Source: Cordia subcordata
Taxonomy: Eukaryota > Streptophyta > Magnoliopsida > Boraginales > Cordiaceae
DNA length: 64,000 bases
Reading direction: 5' to 3'
Assembly (NCBI GenBank): GCA_028554755.1
Contig: JAPTOF010000003.1
Coordinates: forward strand, 25,584,001-25,648,000
The translations under genes were made by a program, and so were the position numbers. Positions 14,493 through 27,900 of this stretch are shown one piece after another (position 1 is the stretch's first letter; each line of letters starts with the position of its first letter). The notes under the pieces were generated by a model. The model had not been told where the DNA came from. It saw only the letters and a program-made list of their open reading frames with translations, and made no database searches.

Positions 14493-14611
14493 GAAAGTGT
14501 TTGGCTTTGCTTATTTGATGTTTATAAGTATCTAAATAGTAAAAATTATATGTTTGAGTATTTTTTTTAGGTATTTATAAACACAAAAAATAAGCAAAGC
14601 CAAACACCCTC
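14493..14611. mobile_element. Tourist-like MITE with TAA target duplication
   Basis: 119-bp element. The left end is GAAAGTGTTTGGCTTTGCTT; the inverted right end is GAGGGTGTTTGGCTTTGCTT. TAA flanks both sides (14490-14492, 14612-14614). A 3-bp TAA/TTA duplication with long terminal inverted repeats is the signature of PIF/Harbinger-derived MITEs. Confidence 0.85.
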
Positions 14612-14761
14612 TAAATTCGCATGTGGAAGAAGTCTAATTTTGCGAAATTAATTAGAATAATTGGTAGAGATAAAGATACTCATATATACCCGGTACAAGA
14701 TAACATTCTGAACAGTAAATTTCAAATCTTTCTGTTTTTTCAAGGGTCAATTTGTGAAACA

Positions 14762-14762
<1 letters not shown>

Positions 14763-14811
<49 letters not shown>
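14763..14811. repeat. GA microsatellite
   Basis: Uninterrupted (GA)n of about 24 units upstream of SULTR4. It produces spurious Arg-Glu open frames. Confidence 0.95.
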
Positions 14812-14815
<4 letters not shown>

Positions 14816-14943
14816 GGAAATTTGTTTGCTACGAAAAGTAGAAGAGTTGAAGAAACCAGCGAGTGCAATGAACACGCGCGAGAAAATGAAAAAAGCAATG
14901 CGCAATGGTCAATGGATTATAGATGTTGACAAAGATGAGTGTC

Positions 14944-15065
14944 AAAGATGATCTATGAATGTTAATAGTAATTTAGACTATTATTATCTTTAATTTTTTC
15001 AAATAAAGATGATCTATGAATATTAATAGTAATTTAGACTATTATTATTTTATTTTTTTCAAATA
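14944..15065. repeat. 61-bp tandem duplication
   Basis: Two copies begin AAAGATGATCTATGAAT at 14944 and 15005 and contain AATAGTAATTTAGACTATTA. They differ by only a few bases. Confidence 0.9.
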
Positions 15066-15090
15066 TATATATAAAAATATCTTTATACAA

Positions 15091-15200
15091 TTATGATGAT
15101 TGACTAGTATGCATACCGCCATTACAAGGGCTATGTATTTATATAATTATGATGATTGACTAGTATGCATACAGCAATCACAAGGGCCATGTATTTGGAC
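15091..15200. repeat. 56-bp tandem duplication
   Basis: Two copies begin TTATGATGATTGACTAGTAT at 15091 and 15147, followed by GCATAC and an ACAAGGGC-type block. It is almost contiguous with the preceding duplication. Confidence 0.9.
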
Positions 15201-15875
15201 AAAAAATAGGGCAAAGTTCAATTCCCAAATGGTTCACGTTTCAGAAATATGAGTCAGATTCAAACAATCAAGTGACCATACACTTGCAATCCAGAATGTA
15301 GGCGTCCACAGAATGGTCATTTGCGCGTTGGCACAGTCATTACTCTATATGTGCAGAGAGGACAAAGCCTCCTGAATCTCTTATATAGGAAAATAAAAGG
15401 ATAAAAGTTTCCGATTGTAATATTATGAACTATTTATATTATTTTTCATAATTATTACATTGTGATCATACGAAATCTTGAAACAAAATTAATTCCTTTT
15501 TCAAATTTCTGTTTGTATCTTTTGTCAGGCATTACAACGATGTCGAGAAGTAGCTTTTCGCAGTTAGTAAAGGGCACATAGTTACAAAGTCGATATACCA
15601 TTTCTCCTACTCTAAAACATCGGACCCTATTGGGTATGTGTTGCGTATACGTGAGACCCACACTTCTTAACCACATTATCTATCCGGGCCGGGCCAAAAA
15701 AGGGTTCCATTTAATAGAACATTTTGCGACTAGAATACCATCCTATCCGTCCACCCTAGAGTGGCCAGCCAATACAAATTTTTGCCATTGATTCATGTTC
15801 CTCGGATCTGAAGAAACATAATGTTGGTCATAACATATATAATAGCCAGAAAAACAATTCAATAGAATTTCTTGG

Positions 15876-18328
15876 TTAAAGATGTGTTGTTGCATGCTCA
15901 GGCTTGTGACTGTATTCATAATCCAGATGAACAAAGGCGCGCTCAATCTCAGGCAATAGTTCGAGCTTTTCCTGCAAGGACTCGCCAATGTCATGAGCTT
16001 CTTGCAAGGGCATGTCAGCAGGTAGGACTATGTCAACCTCAACAAAGTAGTGCGATCCAAAGGTGTAAGCCCTGACAGTGTCTATGTGCCTTACGGCCTT
16101 ATGGTGGTTCCAGCAAAGATATGTCAGCTTCTGCAGGTATTCGGGAGCCGCTGCCTTTCCGACAAGGGAGTTCACATTCTCCAACACTGTCAATGACCAA
16201 GTCCGGATGGTGTATAAAGCCAACTGCAGGCATGAGAAACATTATAATCATTAGCTCTCTCATAAAAGATAAATGCAAATGTAAAAGACAACTAACTAGA
16301 AGAGATAAAAGGAATTTTACTTACAATAATGGCTCCAACAGGATCCATCCAGTCACTTATGTACTTAGCAAGTAACACGGCAATAAGGCCGATGATGTTT
16401 GTGATAACATCGAAAAAGTGATCTTGGGCATACGCCTTCACAATCTCATTGGAGAAAGAGCGGCAGTAGAATACCAGGAGCAGTTTTACCAATGTGACAG
16501 TCAGCATAATGCCAACAATCCATATTTCTTGCTCCTTTGTAAGGTTAAAGTCATCCTCCTGCAAAAGGTTGTGGCTTCACAAAGTCAGGACCATCAAACT
16601 GAAAAGATCAATCTTAAGCTCAGCTCCCAGCATTTTGAAGAAAGACATAATTTCATATAAACTTTGGTAGGTATCTTACATCAGATATTAGTGTACGCAT
16701 ACTTTCCAGAATTATCTGCAGTCCTAAAGTAGCCATTACAGAAGCAAACACAAGAATTCCCTGTACATGATTTTGACAATATGGCTTTAGAGCAGTAAAG
16801 AGCCACAGAATGAGGATAAAATGTACTACTCCAGAATTAACACACAAATATGAGAAGCCAAAGGCAAAGAAAATGGCATTTTATCTGTATGAAAGCCATT
16901 GCAGTCTAATGGCAGAGAAAACTAACCAAAGGCTGCATACGCTTTTTGCCAATAGGATATTGATATGGATTGGGTGTTTGCATCGAGAAAGCTGTAAACC
17001 ATAGAATGAAACCAGAGAGAAGATCAAGTAGCGAGTCTAATGTGGATGCAATGATTGCCAATGAACCACTCCTAACTGATGCATAAACCTTAGCGGCAAA
17101 AAGGATCATATTTGCAATATTTGATATCCTAATTGCAGCCGTCTCACTTCTAGCCAATTTTTCCCTTTCCTCCTGCAACCAAAAGATTGAATATTCAGTC
17201 TAGATATTGTGGCCCATTTAAACTTAATCAGAAAACGACACAGAGCAAGCTGGCAAGATACCTTTGACATTCCCGGTATAGAACCGCAATCAGTTAAGGC
17301 ATCCATTTCATTGAAGCCCTCTAGCATTTCCACTTGTTGCTGATAATATTCAGCCACATCATCCTCGGAACCTGGAGCTGGAACCATGAAACAATAAAGT
17401 TGAAATGCATTTCATCTAAAAACTAAGAACATTTATTATAAAAATACTAACCACTACCTATTCTAGGCCTTTGCAATTTTTTTTACAAACCCCCCACCCC
17501 TAACAACCCCATCCTCATGGGAATCCAAACCCCCCCAAGTTATCACTCCTAGGGAGATAATTTAAATATTGAAAACCAATTCGCATTCTTACCGAAGTAT
17601 GTTGGATCCATCGAAATACACTATAAGCAGTTGCTGCAAGTTGCTAAATGAAATTCAAAACTCCCTTTGATCGAAGAAGGCAGCCTCGACTCTGTACTAG
17701 AACAGCAATTCTTTACCCTGCTTAGACTATATCCTAAACCCAGAGTTCTACTATGTTTTGCCGAAGCACAAAACTATATATGAATAATACATATTTCATG
17801 ATTCTCGAGTGACATGTGCAAGAAAAATTGATTGATTAGGCTTTTCAACAAGCATTTATTCTTCTACATCTAAAAGCTTCTTTGTAATTAATATGCTTAA
17901 GGGTTACCAACCACACATTAAGCCAAGGCAAACAGAATCTATAAAAGTCCTTCATTATTCTGACTAAAAACAGCTTAAATTCGTTTTACATCTTCGTCAA
18001 TTTAGAGCATTTTCTCAACTTTTGGACCCACAAAGCAACAAAGAATTTTTCCTCTGAAAGAGAAAAAAGAAATTAATTTGATTCTTACGTATGATAATTG
18101 CATAATAGTCTAACAAGGAAAAAATTTATGGGCTCGAATTTTGGGAAAATCACCTAAAACCCCAAGACAATCATGAAGGCCAGGTGGAGGCTTCTCCTTC
18201 TGCTCGGCAGAAAATTGAAACCCGTCGAAGTTCAACCGCCAGGACCGGTCAGCTTTGCCGGTCTCCGCTAATAATAGCTGCTCCTCCGAGCCGCCTCGAC
18301 CGCCTTCTAGTGTCACCGTCGCCGCCAT
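15876..18328 (-). CDS. MTP11: Mn-CDF metal tolerance protein, MTP11-type, 6 exons
   Basis: Cation diffusion facilitator of the plant manganese subgroup. Known MTP11 proteins move Mn2+ into Golgi/pre-vacuolar compartments and support Mn tolerance. Exons: 18154-18328, 17262-17371, 16927-17172, 16680-16760, 16325-16558, 15876-16223. All are GT-AG and in phase, giving 397 aa against 394 in Arabidopsis. Both Mn-type DxxxD signatures are present: D141-D145 in [12 protein letters not shown] and D250-D254 in [11 protein letters not shown]. The Mn-CDF landmarks [19 protein letters not shown] and the C-terminal cytoplasmic domain ([19 protein letters not shown]) are intact. At exon 2 a second acceptor 8 nt upstream exists; the chosen one keeps the frame ([11 protein letters not shown]) and matches the family. 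The ATG at 18328 starts a typical short acidic N terminus. Confidence 0.95.
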
Positions 18329-19767
18329 TTCCCGGTTAAAAACACACGAAAGAAAAGAAAATCTTTAATTTTATATGGGAAAAAGGCAGAAGGGTATTTT
18401 GGGAAATGAAGATGTTGGTGTAGTTCCGAAGAATATCTCCCTAATGCGGCCGCGGCCGTGGTGGCGGAACTTTTCGAACCCAGTTGCAGTGTGGGCATGT
18501 GTCATGTGATGATGCATTGAGGAAAATGACGCTTCTCTCTTCGTTTACGCGCCATCAATGCTACGCGCGGTCTCATTGGATGGCACGCAAGTGGCGGGTG
18601 CGGATCTGTTGCTGGGATGATCCATGGGTTGTTGAATGTTGGGACACGTGGATGACAAAGATTGTGTGGCTACTAGTGACAGTGAATATACGCTCCGTAA
18701 CGCTAGCATCGTTGCTTATGCAGTTCGAACTTACAAGCAAGTTATGATATGGTTGAATAACATCTATATTATATAATAAAGTAAAATAAATTATAATTTA
18801 TATTATTAAGTGACGTTATATGTGATAAGTTATTTATAATTACTTATTAATTAAATATATACATTTTTAAGTTATTTTTTATTTTTTATCATTTATTCAC
18901 TTCTATTTCTATATTAAACGTTTTAATTTAATTATTTTTATGACATTTTTTATATATATTATCATTATTTTATTAATTCTATAATATATAATTATTTTAA
19001 TAATTATTTAGTAAGATGTAAAAACTCAATAATTTTAATATATCAAATCACATATGTCGCTCTCCGTGTATCGTACAGGTGTCACACTAATATTTCTATA
19101 TAAACAGTTGATATATTAATTAAATAATTGTTTATAAGTAATAATAAAGGTTAAAATAATTAAAAAGAACATATTATTAATTAATATAATACTTTCTAAA
19201 CATAAGATTTGACTAATGAACTTATTAGCCTTTTAAAAAAAAAAAACTGGTAGATTGACAGCCCATTTGACTGAGCTTATTTGAAACTTGTAAATTACAA
19301 AAAATAAAAAGTATGTGAAAAGTGCTTTTTTCTAACAACTTATAAGCAGCAAAATCAGCAAAGACAAATGCGCGTAATGCTTTTTTTCAGCTTATAAGCT
19401 ATCAAAAAAGTACTTACAAGCTATATTGTTAAATATGTAATTTTTTTTTTTTTTTTGGGCTTATAAACTGGTATTAACCAATAAGGCTCTTAGTATGGGA
19501 GGGAGTCCCATTTTTCGTACTCCAACGTGTTAGACTAATTTTATTAGAATAATTTATTTTAGAATTATTATGATCACGTAGTTATTGTCTTTTTTAATGT
19601 ACGTGCCAGATAAGTTATACATCAATTTTATTATTATTTTTTAAAAAAGAACAAAATAAGAAGTAACAGATCATAATTATTATATATAGACAGAAGAAGG
19701 GAATATCAAAAATTCCAATTCCACCCAACTTGGTAGTAACATGCATTAACGTCGCCGTCACCATCAA

Positions 19768-20315
19768 CAAGGGATGGCAATGAAGCAAAATAAAATTGGG
19801 GTGTACTTATCCCTGTTTCGCTCCTTTTAATAAACTTCTCTTCTCTGTCCCTATCATACACCTATATCGAAGTAAAGTCCTAACTACTGTCCAACCCCTG
19901 TTAGATGGAAAAACCCTACCCCACCCCTACGATATATTGATCAACAAGATCAATGACATTAAATTTTTTTAAGAAAAAATTAATATATAAGAAGGTATTA
20001 AAAATAAGTTAAGTTTTGTAATCAAACCAAATAGATTTTAGTGATATAAAGTTTATATTAAAATATGTAAAAATATATTAGAAATATATACAAAATTAAT
20101 ATAATATTTATATTCAAAATATATAAGAACATATTAAAAATAACAAATATACATATAATATAGTGGGCAGGACGGGGTGGACAAATCCCTACCCACCGTG
20201 CCCTTGCACCAGGGTAGGGAAACAAAAGCTGCCCTTAGTAGGGTTTTTTGATAAAAATTTTGCCCCTACGCCTACAAAGCGAATAGGAGTGGCGCGAGAT
20301 ATCATTGCCATACTT
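19768..20315. mobile_element. non-autonomous hAT-like element
   Basis: The left end CAAGGGATGGCAATGA and the inverted right end AAGTATGGCAATGA form a terminal inverted repeat. They are flanked by near-identical 8-mers, ACCATCAA (19760-19767) and ACCATTAA (20316-20323). G/C-rich subterminal motifs (GGGTAGGG, CCCCTACG types) surround an AT-rich core with no open frame. The TIR core GGATGGCAA is shared with the 5-kb hAT at 49186-54248. One mismatch in the target duplication suggests an old insertion. Confidence 0.6.
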
Positions 20316-20796
20316 ACCATTAATTGATCAAAGCAACCAAATGCAAGAAAAATAATTGTTCATGCCTTTAATACGAAAGGAATTGGCTTGGTTGTGTTAA
20401 AAATAACTTTTATTATTAGATGGCTAATCATGCACGACCACACACACACACGCGTATATATATTACTTCTAAATCCTCACTCTGAATACTTTTAACTTAA
20501 CATAATGAGGCCATAGAAGTCTTTTTGTTCGAAATCCATCAAATCATATTTACTAACGTAACACCCGTGTTCCGCATGAGATAGTTGAGAAAGTGAATAT
20601 GCACATCTAACATTACCCCCAAAAAAATAAGTGAATTACAAGGACTATTCATGAGGAACAAAGACAATAGAAGTTTGCCGTTCATGGCAACAACAAAATT
20701 TCCGAAGTTAGCATATTATATTGCAGGTGAACTACCGAACTACATACCTGGCTATTACCAAAAACTTACAGATCGTCGCAGGTTAGCATATATTAT

Positions 20797-21009
20797 ATTG
20801 CTGGAGACATATTAGAGACCACAAAAGGGAACATGATTGTCGCCTTCAATGAACATCTGGACATTGATTCAAATATTTTAGCTAAGATTCACATCTTGTG
20901 GAGGGGCTTAAAAATATACAAGGAATTTGGGGTTCAGAAACTTTTGGATCCAAAAATGGATGCTAAAGCTATCGTGATTCTTCTCAGTCATTATTCTGTT
21001 GGTCCCTAG
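20797..21009 (+). pseudogene. RNase H-like (RVT_3) retroelement fragment
   Basis: About 70 codons are open (GDILETTKGNMIVAF, then SNILAKIHILWRGLKIYKEF), ending at TAG 21007-21009. The order D..GN..AF..H, SN..A, W.GLK..KE.GV, L resembles the RNase H-like domain at the C terminus of plant LINE or copia-like reverse transcriptases, but the later conserved Asp residues are degraded. No reverse transcriptase lies next to it, so this is an isolated fragment. Assignment rests on pattern memory. Confidence 0.45.
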
Positions 21010-23639
21010 AACATGTGCTATATCATTCTTAAATTTGGCAATACAAAATATATGTCACAAAATGCAGCCCAAGAACATTGTAGTGTCACCGAAATAGTTA
21101 TATGTAGAAATCTAATGAAAATGAAAGTAGAGATAAATCAACCATATAAATTACAAACATGAAAGACTAAATATCAATCTGCAATCAATAATCAACTTTA
21201 ATAACTAATAGAATTTACTTTATGGTTGCGGAAATAAAGAGGTGTATTATAAAAAAAGGGGCTAGCAACACCCAATAGTATACACTTCTTGACAAACTCG
21301 CTTCGATTACGTTAGAAATTGAAAAAAAACAAAAACGAAACAGGGAAAAAGTAATAAATTATTCTCTTGATGCCTCCTTCGATTTCATTTCTTACCATCC
21401 ACAAAAACTATTTACGCCACTGCCTGTGCTACGCACGGGGAGTGTGAAGAGAGTAGTAAATTAATTTATACAATTTGACGTATTGTAAATACGATAAATA
21501 TTTCACGAAGCACATGGAAAACCAAATAGTCGAACCTATACTGTATTAGTAGAACGCTTCTGGCAAGTTCTACAAACATGATCACAGCAAAAGGTTAGAA
21601 ACTTTTGGTATCATGGTGCAAAATATTACATCAAAAGGATGAAATGCTATGTAATATTTAAGAGAAACCTGGTGAAAGGGGGGGGGGTGGTTCATCATTA
21701 TTAAATAGGCAACGAATGATATTATCGAAATTACCACCCTAAGAAATATATAATCCAGTGAAATATAATTCTACATAACGAATGCCAAAACGGGTGAAAT
21801 CAAAGTGGATATTGGGAAATATTTTAATATCTAATCTAATGGCTAAGATTTATGCTTAGCATAATATATGATGATTAAGACATGTTATGCTTTTAAAAAA
21901 TAGGACGAAGATCAACACGAAAATTAGCTGCACGTTACACTTTTAACAATTATGAAAAAAGTTTGTTAAACTCCAACTCATGAAATGACTTGTTAAACTC
22001 CTCCATAGTTGCAACAATTATATTGTGCGAGGAAGAACTAAAATCTTATATTAACACAGCAAGCATTCCAAAAAAAAAAAAAAAGGGAAGAAGAAGAAGA
22101 AATCAGCACAGGGAACAAAAAGGTCCTCAATGGATAAATGAAGATGTATGGTCTGGTCTTCGTAATACACGATGGAAGAGTGCAGCGGGCTTTGTTGGTA
22201 TTGCGGTGCGAACACAACTACGGTTGAGCAAATAAGTAGGCAAAAACAGGTGGGAGACTTGAAAATTAAATTCCAACCAACAAAACAACATTTAGGGGTG
22301 TTCACTTGAGTTTGGAAAAATTGGATATGGGGAATGGTTAATTGGAAAAAAAGATTGAGTATGGAGAATTTTTTGAGAAAAAAAAAGGTTGAAGATTGGA
22401 TAAAATTTTAAATTTTGGAGATTATTTAATTTATCCAAAATTAAATAAATCAACTTTTCAAAAGCCCAAATACAAACACCGCACACACTTATTTAATTTG
22501 GTTTTCAAAAAAATTAAAATTCTGAAAAAAGTTTAAATATAACTTTTTTTAGAAGTCATAATTTTTAGTTTTTAAAAAAATTATTTTTCAAAAACTATTA
22601 AAAAATATTTTTAAAAAAGGCCAATCCAAATAGATCCTAGATGATAGTTTATTTTACATTTAAACTTGACCTCTTATTTGGTATTTTAAGGGGATTTACG
22701 TTTCAACTATTGTGTGCAAACCCGACTCGTTTGCTTTAAAAAAAAAAAAAAAGGTGTAGTATTTCTTAGGTAAGAGACAAAAAAGAATAATGCCATATAT
22801 AGGAACTAAAAATAACACAATATTTTTTAGAAATGAAAAACATTGTACAACGAATTATATGAAATGATAATTCTCACGAGAATTTAAAAAATTATCTTGA
22901 GAATACCAACGTAGATTCTCCACTCAATTTATAAAATGAGAATCGTATACGTTTATGTGTATTGAATTGAACCACTGCCAAAATGTGAATAGTATATTAT
23001 TAGTGGTTTTGAGTGAAGAACTTGGCTTTAAAGTATGGAGATTATTTGTTAAGGAATCTAACTTTTGGAGGAATCATTAGTTTGTTGGTGGCATTTAGTA
23101 GTGGCTTATAATAATAATAATAATAACATGGCAATAACTACTACCTTTTCCCGTGGGGAGTGGAGGAAATGCCAAAAGTTTGACTTGTTATCATCCACCC
23201 CTCGTGTCCCATTCAATTGGCATGAGAAATAATAGTATAAAAATTATAGAGTTGATTGACCATTATCATCTTTTTTTTATTATTACTAACTAACTAATTT
23301 TTTTGTGTACATTTAATTAATATGTGAAGGAAAGGAGCAATTTTGTAAAGTTAGTATGACTAGTAACAAACAAGGAATATATTTATAAATGAATGATAAC
23401 TATCATTTCTCAAATTTAATTTTAATATTCTTCTATATTGTTTAGAGGCTAGACATGTTAGTTCAGTTCACTCAACAATAGTTAACTTTTTTACCAAGAG
23501 AATTAGGATAACCATTATAATTTCATTATTATTGAGAGGGTTTGTGATTTTAGTGTAGACTTGCAAAGTTCTTCACTAGTTATATAGAAAATTTGTTATT
23601 ATGTTCTAAATCATTGGAAAACTTCATAAGTGAATCACC

Positions 23640-23670
<31 letters not shown>

Positions 23671-23671
23671 T
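23640..23671. repeat. AC-TA compound microsatellite
   Basis: (AC)n followed by (TA)n about 1.3 kb upstream of the MKP1 start codon. Confidence 0.9.
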
Positions 23672-24952
23672 ATTGGCTTTGCTATCATATAAAAAATAAA
23701 CATTATCTTTAGCGTTGAAAGTCTCCTAACCCCTTTCTCAATCGAATAAGTTCATAATATTGCATTTCAACCACTTGATAGAAACCGTCAAATCAAACAT
23801 CGTTTTCGGTTGTCCTTCACGTCCCTGGTATCTCTCTCAAAAAGAAAAAAGGCAAAGTAAAAAAAAAAAAGAAAAAGAAAAAGGGTTAAACTCTCCTTTG
23901 TCCTCAGATTTTAGCTGTGATAAATTGACAAATAAAAATCACGGGCCAAATTGTCCTCGGATCAAAGTTCGTGGGAGCAAAGTTAAATTAACTCCAAAAC
24001 ACAAACAAAATCAAAATTGTAATAATGATGATGATGGAGGCACAAGAAGAGTTCACAAGGAAATGGTGAAGAGTGAGAAACAAGACTAGTAATTCCACAC
24101 TTTATTACACAACATGCCATTCGCATGACCTTTTTAGGCTTCCACTCCGCACCTTAACAGTTGGTGAAACACACACATAAGACAACAATATAGAAATGAA
24201 TATTCATAATAAATATGTAAAAGAAAACAAGAAAAAGACCTCATAATAAAAGTCTCCTCCATTTGGTCCCTTTTCTCAAGTTCCACACCCTCCTCTTGCC
24301 CACTCATTTGATACAAATTAAGAAAATCTTAAACAAACGAAACCCAAAAAAAAAAGAAAAAAAAAACCAAAAAGTGCTTTACTTTGCTCCCATCTCTTCT
24401 TGCCCGCTGCTTCGGCTCTGTAAGTTTCAAATCTGACCCTTTCCTTTTTTCTTTTCCTTTTCTGTACTTGCACACACATAAACACACACTGTATATGTGT
24501 GTGTATATATATATCTGCATATTTTTTGATACTAATTTAGAAACAGAGTGGAAAGTAGTGACTGATACAAGGCTGTGAAGAGAGGCCATTTTGGTTATTT
24601 TTAACTTTTTTTTTCTTTCTAATTTTTTGTTTTTTTGTGCATTGAGATCTTACTTTTTGTACTGTTGCTAGGTGTTTCTTTTACGAATCCTAGATGCACG
24701 GTTACTGATTTCTTACTCTTTGCAGGGTCTTCGATTTTTATTACTTTTTTCTCGGATTTTTGTGTGTTTTTGGGTTGATTTGTTGAATAATTATTGTATT
24801 TTTAGGTGAATTTTTTGCAGTAAGCTTTTGGGTTTTTGATTTCTCTCTTTTTTGCCCCGTTTCTTGAATTCTTCTGTTGCTTCATTACTGGGCCAGGGGT
24901 GTAAAAACTAGGGTTGTCGAAAGTGCATTCTGGATTTCTACCGTTAGTTGGA

Positions 24953-27900
24953 ATGTTGGGGAAGGAGGAGGTTGGCTCGGCTGGTGATGGTGGTGGTGGT
25001 AGTTGTAGCGGTAGCGTTAATGGTGGTCTTCCCGGGGCATGCGATGTTTCTGGTGGCCGGAGAACTTTTTGGCGGTCAGCATCATGGTCCGCTTCTAGGA
25101 CTATGTTGCCCCCAAGTAACCTTGAGAATGACAAGGATGGTTCAGATCCTAATGGAAATAGTGAAGGGCAGGGATGGAAAGGTACTGGTCCATTAACTCC
25201 GCGATCCAGACATAGTTTTAAGGCAAGGTCTTGGTTACCTCCTTTACAGCCTTTGGCAATTGCTCGGAGGAGTATAGATGAGTGGCCGAAAGCAGGCTCT
25301 GATGATATTGGTGAGTGGCCGCTTCCTAGTACTCCAAGTGGGAGAGATTCAAACATTAATGGGGAGAGGTTGAAACTTGATTTGTCGAACATACAGAGGA
25401 ATCCAGAGAGGAATGTCGGCCTTGTTAAGAGGGAAAAGATAGCTTTCTTTGATAAGGAGTGCTCAAAAGTGGCTGAGCATGTGTATCTTGGTGGAGATGC
25501 AGTTGCAAGGGATAAAGAAATACTCAAGCAGCATGGAATTACTCATATTCTTAACTGTGTGGGGTTTGTCTGCCCTGAGTATTTTAAGGCTGATTTTGTG
25601 TACAGGACTTTGTGGTTACAGGATAGCCCGACAGAGGATATAACTAGCATACTTTATGACGTTTTTGATTACTTTGAATATGTAAGGGAACAAGGTGGAA
25701 GGGTTTTTGTTCACTGTTGTCAGGGGGTCTCTCGTTCCACATCATTGGTGATTGCTTACCTTATGTGGAGAGAAGGACAGAGCTTTGATGATGCATTCCA
25801 GTATGTGAAGGCAGCAAGAGGTATTGCTGATCCAAATATGGGTTTTGCGTGCCAGTTGCTACAGTGCCAAAAGAGGGTGCATGCCTTTCCTTTGAGCCCG
25901 AGTTCGGTGCTGAGAATGTATAGAATTTCTCCTCATTCACCATATGATCCTTTGCATCTTGTACCGAAGATGTTAAATGATCCCTCTCCTTCAGCTTTGG
26001 ATTCTAGGGGTGCATTTATCATACATATTCCCTCTGCAATTTATGTTTGGGTTGGTAAGAAATGTGAAGCCATCATGGAAAGGGATGCCCGAGGGGCTGT
26101 CTGTCAGATTGTTCGCTATGAGAAAGTTCAGGGCCCAATTGTAATGATTAAGGAAGGTGATGAACCTTCTTACTTTTGGGATGCTTTCTCCAATCTTCTG
26201 CCACTGATGGATAAATCTAGTAGTGAGCCAGATGTTGTTGAGTCAGCCATTAAAGTTCAACCAGGGGAGAGAAAAGTGGACTTGTACAATGTTGACTTTG
26301 ATATTTTCCAGAAAGCAATTGTGGGTGGATTTGTGCCACCTTTTGGATCTTCTGAAACCGAGCATGAAACTTGCCTTCCTGTGAGAGAAAGCTGTTGGAG
26401 TGCTCTAAGGCGCAAGTTTGTTTCTGGGAATCTGAAGGATTTTGTTTCTGTTTCAAAGTATGGTGTTTGGAGAGTCTACTCAGATTCCGACTCCGTAACT
26501 ATAGATCATTCTGCAACTAAAATTTTGAATTCTTCATCAAATTCCTCGTCATCCTTAATGAGATGCTCATCTTCTTTATCACCATCATCAATATCCTTGG
26601 CATCCTCCTCCTCATCATCTTCGTCTTCCTCATCTCCTTATCTCTCTCCAGACTCCCTCTCCTCCAACTCTAGCATCAACTCAACTTATTTCTCAGATTC
26701 CCCTACTGCATCACCTTTAACTGCAACACGTTCTGATCTAACATCTTCAACTCTCTCCAACCTGAGCAATACATCTGTCTGTTCATCCAAAATATCTCCA
26801 CAATCCATAACTACAAGCTCCAATTTTATTGATGTTAATTTTTCTTCACTGTCTAGTTCTCAGTCCGCTTCTTCTCCATCAAAAAAGTTTCCCATCTCTA
26901 TTGCTGAGCGTCGAGGTAGCCTGTCAAAGTGTCTTAAGTTGCCAACTGTTGTTGGTGATTCATGGGGAAAAAGTTCCACTTCGAGTAGTCTCGCCAATGT
27001 ACAAGATGGCATAAGAGTAAAAGATTCTTCATCAATTGAATTGCCTGATAGCAAGGAAGTGATAAATGCCTGCGAAGAGTGTGTGCAGAAATCTTCTGCT
27101 AGATTACCCAGTGATATATGCTGCACTGAGGTCACTTTGGTTGAGAATTCAGACCAACCTAGGGAAAGCAGTTTGCAGGAAGAAGAGGAAGCAACTCTTA
27201 CAAATGGGATGGAACATAGTTCTGCATCTTGTCACCTGATGGAGCCAGTGATATATCAATGGCCCAGCCTGGAAAAGATTGGGACTCGTGATGCTAATCA
27301 TCTTGATTCCAAATCTGCGTATTTTTGCATACTTCCGAGCACAGGTCTTGAAAATGGTGGCAACAGGATGCTGTATATTTGGTTAGGAAAATATTTCAAT
27401 TGTAATAAAAGTGGGATTCAATTAGGGAGCAGCAAAAGTTTAGGTGATGTAGATGAGATTGACTGGAGACAAGCTAGTGCTGATGTTCTTTCTCAAATGG
27501 GTCTGCCAACAAACAGCAATGTTAAGGTACTAACCGTGGTCTTACTTCAACTGATTATTCTTTTTTGGTAACTTTGCATGATTTCCCCGCTTCCTGTTTT
27601 ATTTTGCTTTTGACACATGATTAGTTAGAGATGGTGTAGTTGAAAAGCGACTAAAGAGAATAAAGTTGGAAAACCATTATCTCAGTGAGCCACGATTGGT
27701 TGGCCGTGCTTGTGATTTTGTTGAAGTCTTAGAAAGTGTATAAAAACGATTTAAACAGTGATATTTTCTTTTGACAAGCTTATTAACATACAAATCTTTT
27801 CTCCTTATAGCCTATGCCCCTTTAGTAATAGCAATTTGGGGCTTTGGCCTCTGGTTTGCTATTCGACTTCATCTGCTGTTTCCTCTACATGTAAAAGTGT

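Larger units (their letters stand above)
13980..15875. other. intergenic region: SULTR4 upstream, MTP11 downstream
   Basis: It holds the SULTR4 promoter side, poly-T runs (14101-14115, 14231-14252), a Tourist-like MITE, a GA microsatellite and two adjacent short tandem duplications. No gene was recognised. A reverse-strand GTATAATAG motif at 14025-14033 is TATA-like but lies only about 50 bp from the SULTR4 start codon, so its role is doubtful. Confidence 0.6.
18329..24952. other. divergent upstream region between MTP11 and MKP1
   Basis: This is 6.6 kb, mostly AT-rich. It contains the MTP11 upstream region, a decayed CTTATAAG-type MITE near 19260-19490, a non-autonomous hAT-like element (19768-20315), an RNase H-like remnant (20797-21009), poly-G at 21678-21686, further MITE debris around 22290-22640, AC/TA microsatellites (23640-23671, 24471-24514) and the MKP1 5' UTR/promoter. 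I see no protein-coding gene in it. Confidence 0.6.

Noticed and set aside
14621..14951. Arg-Glu-rich open frames
   Set aside because: They are produced by the GA microsatellite.
18484..18747. 87-codon plus-strand frame upstream of MTP11
   Set aside because: No recognisable domain, Trp/Cys-rich chance composition, and it lies in the MTP11 promoter region.
24914..24952. MKP1 start 13 codons upstream
   Set aside because: The codon at 24914 is TTG; the first in-frame ATG is at 24953 and fits the family N terminus.
24802..25527. 241-codon reverse-strand open frame
   Set aside because: It lies antisense to MKP1 exon 1 and has no domain; it is a shadow of the coding sequence.
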